From Conexibacter stalactiti (GTDB taxonomy: Bacteria > Actinomycetota > Thermoleophilia > Solirubrobacterales > Solirubrobacteraceae), in NCBI RefSeq assembly GCF_035967765.1, contig NZ_JAYWIT010000019.1: DNA of 64,000 nucleotides; one strand, 5' to 3'. Of the stretch, positions 36,935-47,399 are shown in pieces. The translations under genes were made by a program, and so were the position numbers. The stretch's first letter is position 1. Every line of letters begins with the position of its first letter. The notes below the pieces were generated by a model. The model did no database searches and was not told the origin of the DNA. It worked only from the letters and a program-made list of their open reading frames with translations.

Positions 36935-39571
36935 ATGACCGCGACCTCGCGCCGCTCGCGGCCGCTCGCATGCGTCCTCGCGACGCTCTGCCTCGTGCTC
37001 GCGACGGCGCTCATCGGCGCTGCCGCGGCGCACGCCGCCGAGCCGTTCGGCTTCGTCGACGGGAGCGTCGGCGTGTCGACCTCGACGACGCAGGCCGGCG
37101 GCCACCCCGATCTGAACGTCAGATTCGCGCTGACCAGCGTGATGGCGAGACACCCGATCATCGACGCGTTGGAGATGCCGCGTCCGCTGGAGACCGCGCG
37201 CGACGTCGTCGTCGACCTGCCTCCGGGAATCGTCGGCAATCCGGGCGCGATCCCGCGCTGCGCGGCGGCGGACTTCTTCGCCTCCTCGTGCCCGCCCGAG
37301 TCGCAGGTCGGCGTGATTCGAACGAACGTCTTCTTCATACCCGGCAACGAGCCCAACGCGGTCTTCAACGTCGTGCCCTCGCACGGCGCTCCGGCCGAGT
37401 TCGCCTTCATCAAGCTGGGATTGCCGATCCACATGCTCGTCTCGGTCCGCGACGGGGACCACGGCCTCCGCACGACGATCGCCAACCTGCCGACGCAGGG
37501 AGCGATGTCGTCGGCGGACATGACCCTCTGGGGCGTCCCGGGCGACCCGAGCCACGATGCCGAGCGCCAGACGTCGCTCACCGGCGAGGTCCCGGTCCGG
37601 CCCTTCATGACCAACGCGGCGACGTGCGACGGCCCGACGCGGGCGGAGATCTCGCTGGAGACCTACGACAACCCGGGCAGGACGATCGCGACGACCGCGC
37701 CGATGGCGCAACTGACCGGCTGCGAGCAGCAGCGCTTCGCGGCGACCGGCTCCGCCCGCCCCGACACGACCAAGGCCGGCGCTCCGGCCGGCTGGACGGT
37801 CGAGCTGGACGTACCGCAGGACCAGACGGTCGACGGGCTGGCGACGCCGCCGGTCAAGGACGTCGTCGTGCGGCTGCCGAGAGGGACGGTCGTCTCGCCT
37901 TCGGCCTCAGACGGGCTGAGAACCTGCCCGGCGGCGGCGATGAAGCTCGCCACCTCCGAGGTGCCGGACTGCCCGGCGGCGTCGAAGATCGGCAGCGTGC
38001 AGATCGACACGCCGCTGCTGGCGAGACCGATGACGGGCTCGGTCTTCCTGCTCGACCAGACGCCGCAGCGGCTGCTGAGAATGGTGCTGGTCGCCGAGGG
38101 CGCGGGCGTGCGGCTGAAGCTCCCCGGCGAGATCGACCTCGATCCCGTCAGCGGTCAGGTCACGGCGACCTTCGCGAACAACCCGCAGCTGCCGTTCAAC
38201 CACCTGACGGTGGCGCTGAAGGGCGGCCCGCGCGCGCCGCTCGCCAACCCGCGCGCCTGCGGTCCGGCGAGCACCTCGACGGCGCTGACGCCGTGGGGCG
38301 GCGGCCGGCCGGCCGTCTCGACCGACACCGTCGAGATCGCCTGCGACGGCGCGCCGAGCGGCTTCGCGCCGGCCTTCAGCGCCGGCTCGGCGAGCACGCA
38401 GGCCGGCGCCGCGAGCGCCTTCTCGCTGACCTTCGCGCGCACCGACGGCGACGACCTGTTGAAGGCGATCGACGTGACGATGCCGGCCGGGCTGATGCCG
38501 AGACTGGCCAGCACGCCGCTCTGCGGCGAGGCGCAGGCGGCGGCCGGGAGCTGTGGCGAGGCGTCGCGGATCGGCAGCGCGCAGACGAGCGCCGGACCGG
38601 GCTCGCTGCCGTTCGAGCTGCCGGGCCGCGTCTACGTCACCGGCCCGTACAAGGGGGCGCCGTACGGCCTCTCGATCGTCGTGCCGGCGAAGGCCGGGCC
38701 GTTCGACCTCGGCACCGTCGTCGTGCGCGCCGCGGTCTTCGTCGACCTGCGCACCGCGGCGCTGCGGATCGCCTCCGATCCGCTGCCGACGATCCTGCAG
38801 GGGATCCCGCTGCAGATCCGCTCGGTGCGCGTCGCGATCGACAAGCCGGGCTTCATGCTCAACCCGACCAGCTGCGCCCCGCGCACCGTCGGCGCCGCGA
38901 TCGCCGCGGCCGGCGGCGCCGTCGCGCAGCGCTCCTCGCGCTACCAGGTCGGCGGCTGCCGCTCGCTGGCGTACACGCCGAAGCTGGCGGTGCGCGTCGG
39001 CGCGAGAGGACAGACGCGGGCCGGCAGACGCACGTCGCTCGTCGCGACGCTGACGCAGCCTGCGGCGCAGGCGGCCAACCGCAGCGTGCGGCTGGCGCTG
39101 CCGAAGGTGCTGAACGCGCGCCTCGACGTCGTCGAGAGAGCGTGCACGCAGGCGGCGTACGACGCCGGCACGTGCGGCGCCGCGGCGCGGATCGGCAGCG
39201 CGACGGCGGTCACGCCGCTGCTGCCGAAGTCGCTCAGCGGCCCGGCGTACTTCGTCAGAAACCCGGCGCGCAGACTGCCGGACATCGTCGTGCAGCTGCG
39301 CGGCGACGTCGCGATCGACCTCGTCGGCAGAGTCGTGATCACGCGCGACCTGCGCCTGACGACGACGTTCGACCGGATCCCCGACGTGCCGCTGTCGCGC
39401 TTCCAGCTGACGCTGCCGGCCAGCAGCGGGCCGGTCGGCGTCGTGCGCGACCTCTGCACGAAGGCGGCCCGCCTCGCGAGAGCGCGCCAGGGCCTGCGGG
39501 CGCAGAACGGCAGACTGCTGCGCCGCGCCGACCGCCTCACGATCGCCGGCTGCGCAAAGCAGAAGAAGTAG
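36935..39571 (+). CDS. Large secreted protein with cysteine-pair IGS repeats
   Basis: 878 residues. Signal peptide (CVLATLCLVLATALIGAAAA region). At least four units carry two cysteines about 8-15 residues apart followed by an I-G or V-G turn: CAAADFFASSCPPESQVGV, CPAAAMKLATSEVPDCPAAS then KIGS, CGEAQAAAGSCGEASRIGS and CTQAAYDAGTCGAAARIGS. Each is followed by a beta strand and an L-P or P-L segment. This looks like repeated surface beta domains with one disulfide per unit. No known enzyme motif. GGAG before the ATG at 36935. Confidence 0.7.
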   Translation: MTATSRRSRPLACVLATLCLVLATALIGAAAAHAAEPFGFVDGSVGVSTSTTQAGGHPDLNVRFALTSVMARHPIIDALEMPRPLETARDVVVDLPPGIVGNPGAIPRCAAADFFASSCPPESQVGVIRTNVFFIPGNEPNAVFNVVPSHGAPAEFAFIKLGLPIHMLVSVRDGDHGLRTTIANLPTQGAMSSADMTLWGVPGDPSHDAERQTSLTGEVPVRPFMTNAATCDGPTRAEISLETYDNPGRTIATTAPMAQLTGCEQQRFAATGSARPDTTKAGAPAGWTVELDVPQDQTVDGLATPPVKDVVVRLPRGTVVSPSASDGLRTCPAAAMKLATSEVPDCPAASKIGSVQIDTPLLARPMTGSVFLLDQTPQRLLRMVLVAEGAGVRLKLPGEIDLDPVSGQVTATFANNPQLPFNHLTVALKGGPRAPLANPRACGPASTSTALTPWGGGRPAVSTDTVEIACDGAPSGFAPAFSAGSASTQAGAASAFSLTFARTDGDDLLKAIDVTMPAGLMPRLASTPLCGEAQAAAGSCGEASRIGSAQTSAGPGSLPFELPGRVYVTGPYKGAPYGLSIVVPAKAGPFDLGTVVVRAAVFVDLRTAALRIASDPLPTILQGIPLQIRSVRVAIDKPGFMLNPTSCAPRTVGAAIAAAGGAVAQRSSRYQVGGCRSLAYTPKLAVRVGARGQTRAGRRTSLVATLTQPAAQAANRSVRLALPKVLNARLDVVERACTQAAYDAGTCGAAARIGSATAVTPLLPKSLSGPAYFVRNPARRLPDIVVQLRGDVAIDLVGRVVITRDLRLTTTFDRIPDVPLSRFQLTLPASSGPVGVVRDLCTKAARLARARQGLRAQNGRLLRRADRLTIAGCAKQKK

Positions 39572-39589
39572 AAGAGAGACGCAAGACCC

Positions 39590-39615
39590 GGGAGATCGGC
39601 GCCAGCCGATCTCCC
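39590..39615. terminator. Terminator hairpin 1 between convergent genes
   Basis: 11-bp stem GGGAGATCGGC / GCCGATCTCCC with a 4-nt loop, 18 bp after the secreted-protein stop. Confidence 0.75.
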
Positions 39616-39623
39616 AAGTGCGA

Positions 39624-39648
39624 GGCTGGGGGCGAGCGGCCCCCAGCC
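39624..39648. terminator. Terminator hairpin 2 between convergent genes
   Basis: 10-bp stem GGCTGGGGGC / GCCCCCAGCC with a 5-nt loop, directly after hairpin 1 and just past the ettA stop on the other strand. A wider pairing GTGCGAGGCT with AGCCTCGCAC, reaching into the ettA end, can enclose it. Confidence 0.7.
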
Positions 39649-39656
39649 GATCGCCT

Positions 39657-41312
<1,656 letters not shown>

Positions 41313-41372
41313 GGGAACGGAGGATAGAGAAGACGACCGGGGCGGCCTCCGCGTCGCTAGCCTTGGTTCTTC

Positions 41373-42626
41373 ATGGCCGCAGTCTTCGACATCGAGCAGG
41401 CGATCCTGCTGCTCGAGCTTGATCCGCCGTTCGACAAGCGAACGGTGCAGTTGGCACGCCGCAGAATGGCGAAGGTCTGGCACCCGGACATCGCACCGCC
41501 GGGCCGCCAGCACGAGCATCAGCGCCACCTTCAGGCGATCAACGAGGCCGCCGACCAGCTCGAGCAGCTGGCCGAGACCTCGCGCGGCGGAAAGGTCTCC
41601 GCCAACGCCGTCAAGGTCTCCGCCGCGGCGGCACGCAGAGCGCGCGCGGAGGAGGGCCGGCGCGCCTACGAGGAGGCGCAGGCGCGCGCCGCCGCCGACA
41701 GAGATCGCGCCGAGAACGACCCGTTCGGCTCGCAGGCGCCGGCCCACTCGGTCGTCCACCGCTACGCGCGCTGCCTCTCCTACCCGGAGTGGGGCGTCGG
41801 CTCGGTCACCGGCATCTACTTCTCCGGCGACGGCGACGACGTGCAGCAGTGGGCGCGCGTCAAGTTCCAGATCGGGGTCCGCACGATCCCGGCCGGCTCG
41901 CTGCAGTTCGTCGACTTCTCCAGACCGGACCCGTCGGCCGACCGCGTCCAGCGCTTCATGACCGCCGCCCAGCACGCGCTCGCCGAGGGCGATCCCGAGC
42001 TGGCCGCCAGACGGCTCGTCTACGCGCGCGACGCCGATCCGCGCAACCCGGTCGTGCTGCGCCAGCTGACCGTCGCCTTCTGGCAGTCGGGCAACCTGCC
42101 GGCGGCCGCGCGCACCGTGCGCGACTGGATCCGCGCCGAGGGCGAGCGGCCGGCGCCGCACCGCTTCGCCGCCCGCATCTACGAGGACATGCGCGCCTAC
42201 GACCTGGCGCGCGACGCGGCCGTGCGCGAGACGGAGGCGGCGCCGTCTGACTCCTCCGCCTGGGAGCGGCTCGGCCGCCTGCGGCTGCGGCTCGGCGACC
42301 GCGACGGCGCGCGCGCCGCGCTCGAGCGCGCCTCGGAGCTGATGCCGACGCTCGAAGGACTGCTCGACCTGGCGCTCGTCCACCAGCTCAGCGGCGAGAT
42401 CGGCGCCGAGGTGACCGCCTGCGAGGCGGCGACGATGCTGGCGCCCGAGTCGCCGCAGGCGTGGTCGCGCTACGCCCACGCGCTCGCCCGCACCGACCGC
42501 GTCAGCGACGCGATCGCCGCCTGCGAGCACGCGATGGACCTCGGCACCGACCCCGAGGTGGCGGCTCTGCTGCTCGCGCTGCGGGAGCGCGTGCCGCGCA
42601 CGCTGCCGGCGGAGTCGGCGGCGTGA
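41373..42626 (+). CDS. J-domain protein with C-terminal TPR repeats
   Basis: 417 residues. The N-terminus has a compact J-like domain with the HPD motif (RRMAKVWHPDIAPPG), followed by a coiled-coil-prone Ala/Arg/Glu segment about 75-115, a small beta region (WGVGSVTGIYFSGDG) and TPR-like helices from about 190 to 400 (LAEGDPELAARRLVYARDAD and similar). J domains stimulate DnaK; TPRs bind partner proteins. No Gly/Phe or zinc region, so it is a class C co-chaperone type. TAGCCT 9 nt before the ATG, no SD; divergent from ettA. Confidence 0.78.
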   Translation: MAAVFDIEQAILLLELDPPFDKRTVQLARRRMAKVWHPDIAPPGRQHEHQRHLQAINEAADQLEQLAETSRGGKVSANAVKVSAAAARRARAEEGRRAYEEAQARAAADRDRAENDPFGSQAPAHSVVHRYARCLSYPEWGVGSVTGIYFSGDGDDVQQWARVKFQIGVRTIPAGSLQFVDFSRPDPSADRVQRFMTAAQHALAEGDPELAARRLVYARDADPRNPVVLRQLTVAFWQSGNLPAAARTVRDWIRAEGERPAPHRFAARIYEDMRAYDLARDAAVRETEAAPSDSSAWERLGRLRLRLGDRDGARAALERASELMPTLEGLLDLALVHQLSGEIGAEVTACEAATMLAPESPQAWSRYAHALARTDRVSDAIAACEHAMDLGTDPEVAALLLALRERVPRTLPAESAA

Positions 42627-42712
42627 TGCGCTCGGCCGGACGCGAATCGCTCGCCTCCACTAGACTCCTCCGGGTCGCTTCGGGGTTCCTGCGTCAGCAG
42701 GCTCTCCAGCAT

Positions 42713-42785
42713 GCGGGAGTAGCTCAATTGGTAGAGCACCGGCCTTCTAAGCCGATGGTTGCGGGTTCGAGCCCCGTCTCCCGTG
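42713..42785 (+). tRNA. tRNA-Arg (anticodon UCU)
   Basis: 73-nt cloverleaf: D arm GCTC/GAGC with GG in the loop, anticodon loop CTTCTAA (anticodon TCT, reads AGA/AGG) and T loop TTCGAGC. The 3' CCA is not encoded. Pairs 1-72 and 49-65 are G-U and 27-43 is a C-A mismatch. A TAGACT box at 42661-42666 may be its promoter. It lies 27 bp before an ArgRS-like gene with no terminator between, so they are likely cotranscribed. Confidence 0.93.
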
Positions 42786-42812
42786 CTTCACTCCGTCTCG
42801 GGGGAGTCGCGG

Positions 42813-44543
42813 ATGCGTGACGAGAAAGCAGCGCCGTTGCGCGCCGACAACCTGCTCGACGCCGTCGAGTCCACGCTCAGCGCCGTCGATGCGAGCGCCT
42901 TCCGCGTCGTCCCGAACCTGAGACAGGAGGACCCGACCGACGTCGGCGCGATCACACGCGACCGCGAGCTGGCGCCGCGGGCGCTGGCGGCGCTCGCCGC
43001 CGATCCCGCCGTCGCGAGCGCCGAGCAGGAGCAGCAGCGCTTCCTGCTGCGGCTGACCGACGCGCGCATCGCCGAGACCGGCGCGGGCCTGGAGGCCGGC
43101 CGCTTCACCGGCATGGAGACCGGCGACCTGCTTGCCGGCGAGCGCGCGATCGTCGACTTCTGCGACCCCAACGCGACGAAGGCGCTGCACGTCGGCCACC
43201 TGCGCAACATCGCGCTCGGGCAGGCGATCACGAGCGCGCTGAGAGCCGCGGGCGCGACCGTCGAGCGCCAGAGCCACATCGGTGACGCCGGCCGCTCGAT
43301 GGGCGAGGCGATGGCCGGCTACGAGCGCTACGCCGCGCCCGGCACCCCTGCGGAGGCCGGCCGCAAGAGCGACCAGTTCGTCGGCGATCTCTACGCCCGC
43401 TACGCGCGTGAGGAGGGCCCCGTCGCCGACGTCGCCGACGAGGACGCGCCGGTCGCGCGCGACCTCGACGAGCGCCACGACCTCGCGCAGCAGCTGCTGA
43501 CCGGTGTCGAGCAGGACGACCCGCAGGCGGTCGCGCTGTGGAAGCGCGTGCGCGACTGGGCGGTCGCCGGCCAGAACGAGACGCTCGACCGCCTCGGCGT
43601 CCAGTTCGAGCGGATCCTCTACGACTCCGACCGCACGAAGAAGACCGCCGAGGTCGCCCGCCTCGGGATCGAGCGCGGCGTCTTCGTCAGAGAGGAGCGG
43701 GGGACGGTCGCCTACTACACCGGCGACGACTCCTACCCGGTGATGCCGCTGACGCGCGCCGACGGCTTCCCGACCCACCATCTGCGCGTCGTCGCGATGT
43801 GGCGCGACATGATGATCGACGAGGAGGGGTCGCAGCTGATCCACCTCTCCGGCGACGAGTGGGCCGCCCACGTCGCGCACGTCGAGGAGCTGCTCGGCAG
43901 ACTGGAGCCGACGCTGCCGGTGCTGCCCTCACGCCACGTCCTGCACGGGATGGTCGCGACCGAGATCGGCGGCGAGCTGTCGTCGAGCAAGGGCAACGCG
44001 CTGCTCGTCGACGAGCTGCTGGAGGAGCTGGTGGCGCTGCCGGAGCTGACCGCGCTCGTGCGCGAGCAGCCGCTGCTGTCCGCTGAGGACCTGCTCGCGA
44101 TCGTCGTGCTCGGCTACTGCCTCGACAAGCCGGTCGTGAAGGGGCTCGTGCTGCCGCCCGCGCAGCGGCTGGTCGATCCCGACCACAACAGCGCCTTCCG
44201 CATCGCGCAGGCGTGGGCGAAGGCGTGGGACCCGGCCAACGACGGCGCCGCCGATCCCGCCCCGGCCGATTCCGACTACCGCCACATCGTCCTGCAGTCG
44301 CAGGTCCATCGCCGCAACCTCGCGGTCGCGCTGGAGGCGTTCGACCTGCTCAAGTACTACCGCTACGTCGCCCACCTGAGCGACTGGTACCTGGAGCGTG
44401 ACGCGGACCCGCGCGTCGGCCGCGTGATGCGCGCGATCCTCTCCAGCGGGCTCGGCGCGCTCGGGCTCGTGCGCGCCGGCGGCGACGCGGCACGCGCGGA
44501 GACGCTGCGCCGCGCCGACGCCGCCACCGCCGCGATCAGCTGA
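42813..44543 (+). CDS. Divergent arginyl-tRNA synthetase-like protein
   Basis: 576 residues. Class I features: PNATKALHVGHLRNIALGQA (HIGH motif as HVGH) and SSSKGNALLVDE (KMSKS as SSSKG). The ArgRS-typical region after HIGH is present but altered (SHIGDAGRSMGEA where ArgRS has GDWGTQFG). The C-terminus has a DALR-like helical domain (QVHRRNLAVALEAFDLLKYY). The N-terminal Add1-like region is degenerate. Good SD (GGGGGAG). It could be the only ArgRS, but position at the head of an operon with methyltransferases and an ATP-grasp ligase suggests a paralogue that supplies Arg-tRNA, or an adenylate, to a pathway. Confidence 0.82.
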   Translation: MRDEKAAPLRADNLLDAVESTLSAVDASAFRVVPNLRQEDPTDVGAITRDRELAPRALAALAADPAVASAEQEQQRFLLRLTDARIAETGAGLEAGRFTGMETGDLLAGERAIVDFCDPNATKALHVGHLRNIALGQAITSALRAAGATVERQSHIGDAGRSMGEAMAGYERYAAPGTPAEAGRKSDQFVGDLYARYAREEGPVADVADEDAPVARDLDERHDLAQQLLTGVEQDDPQAVALWKRVRDWAVAGQNETLDRLGVQFERILYDSDRTKKTAEVARLGIERGVFVREERGTVAYYTGDDSYPVMPLTRADGFPTHHLRVVAMWRDMMIDEEGSQLIHLSGDEWAAHVAHVEELLGRLEPTLPVLPSRHVLHGMVATEIGGELSSSKGNALLVDELLEELVALPELTALVREQPLLSAEDLLAIVVLGYCLDKPVVKGLVLPPAQRLVDPDHNSAFRIAQAWAKAWDPANDGAADPAPADSDYRHIVLQSQVHRRNLAVALEAFDLLKYYRYVAHLSDWYLERDADPRVGRVMRAILSSGLGALGLVRAGGDAARAETLRRADAATAAIS

Positions 44544-44567
44544 CCACGACTCGACCGAGGCCGACCG

Positions 44568-45317
44568 ATGACCGACCAGACCCCTTCTGACGAGCACGTC
44601 CTCAACGAGGTCGACACCTACGGCCCCGCGTACATGAAGATCGCGGAGCGGCTGGGCGGCTACGACTCGACCAGCGAGGACGCCGCCGCGATGGTGAGAC
44701 TGCTCGGCCTCGCGCCCGGCACGACCGTCGTCGACGCCGGCTGCGGCTTCGGCCGCTACTGCGCCGCGCTGCAGGAGCAGGGCATGGAGGCGACCGGGAT
44801 CGACATCTCGCCGGCCGCGATCGCGGAGGCGGAGAAGCGCAGCCCGGGCCCGCGCTACCTCGTCGCCGACCTGACGCAGCCGCTGCCCGCGGGCGTCGGC
44901 CCCTTCGACGTGATCGTCAACCTCTACTCGTCGTTCGGCTACGGCGCGACCGAGGCCGAGGACATGGAGATGCTGCGGGCCTTCCGCCGGCTCGTGAAGA
45001 GCGGCGGCAAGATCGTCATGCAGCTCTCCGACCTCGAGCGCTCGCGCTTCCGCCTCAGAACCGACGAGGGCGTCGTCGTGCGCGACACCAACGGCGTGAT
45101 CGAGACGCTCGACGTCGACTTCTCGACGGGCAGACTGCACGTCAGATACGAGCTCGACGGCGACGTCGTCCACTCGCGCATCCGCATGTACGAGAAGGAG
45201 GACCTCCAGCGCATGCTGGAAGAGGTCGGCTTCACCGGCATCTCCCTCCACGGCGACTTCGACGGCGCGCCGAAGCGTCCCGAGGACCGCCTCGTGATCG
45301 TCGGGACCGCGGCATGA
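44568..45317 (+). CDS. SAM-dependent methyltransferase, class I (first of tandem pair)
   Basis: 249 residues. Motif I VVDAGCGFGRYCAAL, acidic end of strand 2 in TGIDISPAAIAEAEKR, motif II/post-I FDVIVNLYSSFGYG, and KSGGKIVMQL. Small-molecule methyltransferase fold with no added domain. Closely similar to the next gene across the whole length, so a tandem duplication. Starts 24 bp after the ArgRS-like gene; overlaps its sister by 4 nt (ATGA). Substrate unknown; an amine, guanidine or carboxyl group of an arginine derivative is a guess from context. Confidence 0.88.
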   Translation: MTDQTPSDEHVLNEVDTYGPAYMKIAERLGGYDSTSEDAAAMVRLLGLAPGTTVVDAGCGFGRYCAALQEQGMEATGIDISPAAIAEAEKRSPGPRYLVADLTQPLPAGVGPFDVIVNLYSSFGYGATEAEDMEMLRAFRRLVKSGGKIVMQLSDLERSRFRLRTDEGVVVRDTNGVIETLDVDFSTGRLHVRYELDGDVVHSRIRMYEKEDLQRMLEEVGFTGISLHGDFDGAPKRPEDRLVIVGTAA

Positions 45318-46048
45318 GCGACGAGGTCGAGAACCTCAACGAGCTGGACGCGTTCGGCGCCGCGTTCATCGCGATGTCGGACAAGCTCGGCCGCTACGAG
45401 GAGACCGAGCGCGAGTGCGAGCAGATCGCCGCGCTGCTGGGCCTGACACCCGGCGCCGCAGTCCTCGACGCCGGCTGCGGCTTCGGCCGCAACGCCGGCG
45501 TGCTGACGAGACAGGGCTACCCGACGACCGGCGTCGACATCTCGCCGGCGGTGATCGCCGAGGCCGAGAAGCGCAACCCCGGCCCGCGCTACGTCGTCCA
45601 CGACCTGACGCAGAAGCTGCCGGCCGAGCTGGGCAGCTTCGACGCGATCGTCAACCTCTACTCCTCCTTCGGCTACGGCAAGACGGTCGCGGACGACCAG
45701 GCCGTGCTGGAGACCTGGCACGCGGCGCTGAAGCCCGGCGGCAAGCTCGTGATGGAGCTGTCGGACATCGAGCGGACGCTGCACCGCCTCGGCCCGCTCG
45801 GCACCGTCGTCGACCGCGAGGAGAACGGCGTCCACGAGCACCTCTACGTCGATCCCGAGACGAGAGTCCTGCACGTCACCTACACCGCCGAGGGCAGATC
45901 GATCGAGGTCGAGACGCGCTACTTCACCGCCGACGAGCTGCAGGCGATGGTCGAGCAGGCCGGCTTCCGCGACGTCGCCCGCTACGGCGGCTTCGACGGC
46001 AGCCCGAAGACGCCCGACGACCGCCTGATCCTGGTGGCCACAGCATGA
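45314..46048 (+). CDS. SAM-dependent methyltransferase, class I (second of tandem pair)
   Basis: 244 residues, sister of the preceding gene: VLDAGCGFGRNAGVL, TGVDISPAVIAEAEKRNPGP, FDAIVNLYSSFGYG and KPGGKLVMEL. Differences cluster in the C-terminal substrate-side half (HEHLYVDPETRVLHVTY), so the two may act at different positions or substrates. ATGA overlaps at both ends. Confidence 0.88.
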   Translation: MSDEVENLNELDAFGAAFIAMSDKLGRYEETERECEQIAALLGLTPGAAVLDAGCGFGRNAGVLTRQGYPTTGVDISPAVIAEAEKRNPGPRYVVHDLTQKLPAELGSFDAIVNLYSSFGYGKTVADDQAVLETWHAALKPGGKLVMELSDIERTLHRLGPLGTVVDREENGVHEHLYVDPETRVLHVTYTAEGRSIEVETRYFTADELQAMVEQAGFRDVARYGGFDGSPKTPDDRLILVATA

Positions 46049-47319
46049 GTGAGAACAGACGCGTCGCGGTCGTCGTCGACGCCTACTCGACCGGCTCCAG
46101 ACTGGCGCCGCGCTTCATCGCCGAGGGGCTCGACGTCGTCCACGTCCAGAGCAACCCGAACGAGTCGGCGTTCTACATCGACCGCCTGCGCACGCAGGAC
46201 TTCCTCGAGAACGTCGTCCACCACGGCGACCTGGAGGCGACCGCGGCGGCCGTGGCGAGATACGACCCCGCCTTCGTCGTCGTCGGCTCGGAGCCGGGCG
46301 TGCTGCTGAGCGACGCGCTCAGCGAGCGGCTCGGCCTGCCCTCCAACGGCACCGCCCAGAGCCTCGCCCGCCGCGACAAGTCGGTCATGGCCGAGGCGGT
46401 GCGCGCCGCCGGCCTGCGCGCCGTGCACGAGCTGAAGACCGGCGACGTCGAGCACGCGATCGCGTGGGCGCAGGCGCGCGGCGACTGGCCGGTCGTCGTC
46501 AAGCCGCTCGACTCCGCCGGCACCGACGGCGTCTCGCTGTGCGAGACGCCCGAGGCGATCCGCAGCGCGTTCGAGGCCGTGCTCGGCCGCCCCAACGCGC
46601 TCCAGGGCGCCAACGAGCAGCTGCTGGTGCAGGAGCTGCTGCGCGGCACGCAGCTGTTCTGCGACTCCGTCTCGTGGGACGGCGTCCACCACGTCTCCGA
46701 GGTCTGGCGCGACACGAAGATCCGCATCCAGGGCAACCTCGCCTACGACTTCGAGGAGCTGCTCGCCTACCGCGGGCCGCAGCAGGACCTCGTCGTGCCG
46801 TACGTCAAGGACGTGCTCGACGCGCTCGGGATCAAGTACGGCCCGGCGCACACCGAGGTGATGCTGACGGCCGACGGCCCGGTGCTGGTCGAGTCCGGCG
46901 CGCGCCTGCACGGCTCGATCCGCGATGACGTGATCGACCGCTGCACGCCCTCGCACGTGACGGTGACGGTCGACGCCTACCTGCGCCCCGAGACGGTCGC
47001 CGAGCGCGCCAAGCGGCCGTACGAGCTGGCCAACGCCTCGCGCTGCGTGATGCTGATCTCGCACCAGGGCGGCAAGGTGATCTCCGACGCCGGCATGCGC
47101 GAGGTCGAGGCGCTGCCCTCCTACGCCGGCTCGATCTCGATGGCGCAGCCGGGCGAGGAGATCACCCCGACGATCGACCTCTTCTCCTGCCCCGGGATCG
47201 TCTACCTCGTCGACCCCGACCGCGACGTGCTCGAGCGCGACTACGACCGCCTGCGCGAGATCGAGCGCACGACGGGGATCTTCGAAGTCGAACCGCTGGA
47301 GCCCGCGGCCTCCGCCTGA
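46045..47319 (+). CDS. ATP-grasp ligase (peptide/amide-bond-forming type)
   Basis: 424 residues. Pre-ATP-grasp domain (VAVVVDAYSTGSRLAPRFI; VVVGSEPGVLLSDALSERLG), ATP-binding WPVVVKPLDSAGTDGVSLC, metal region TEVMLTADGPVLVESGARLHG. Related proteins form amide bonds through acyl-phosphates between amino acids in small natural products. Last gene of the run, ATGA-coupled to the second methyltransferase and followed by a hairpin. With an Arg-tRNA-synthetase-like enzyme and two methyltransferases it fits a short peptide or amino-acid amide pathway. Confidence 0.85.
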   Translation: MSENRRVAVVVDAYSTGSRLAPRFIAEGLDVVHVQSNPNESAFYIDRLRTQDFLENVVHHGDLEATAAAVARYDPAFVVVGSEPGVLLSDALSERLGLPSNGTAQSLARRDKSVMAEAVRAAGLRAVHELKTGDVEHAIAWAQARGDWPVVVKPLDSAGTDGVSLCETPEAIRSAFEAVLGRPNALQGANEQLLVQELLRGTQLFCDSVSWDGVHHVSEVWRDTKIRIQGNLAYDFEELLAYRGPQQDLVVPYVKDVLDALGIKYGPAHTEVMLTADGPVLVESGARLHGSIRDDVIDRCTPSHVTVTVDAYLRPETVAERAKRPYELANASRCVMLISHQGGKVISDAGMREVEALPSYAGSISMAQPGEEITPTIDLFSCPGIVYLVDPDRDVLERDYDRLREIERTTGIFEVEPLEPAASA

Positions 47320-47349
47320 CGCCGCGCGCGACACACACCCCTGAACGAC

Positions 47350-47374
47350 GAAGGGCCCGCGATGCGGGCCCTTC
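47350..47374. terminator. Bidirectional hairpin terminator between ATP-grasp and M49-like genes
   Basis: 11-bp perfect stem GAAGGGCCCGC / GCGGGCCCTTC with a GAT loop, 30 bp after the ATP-grasp stop and 25 bp from the converging gene stop. Confidence 0.82.
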
Positions 47375-47399
47375 TCACATCTGGTGTGGCTTGCGCGCC

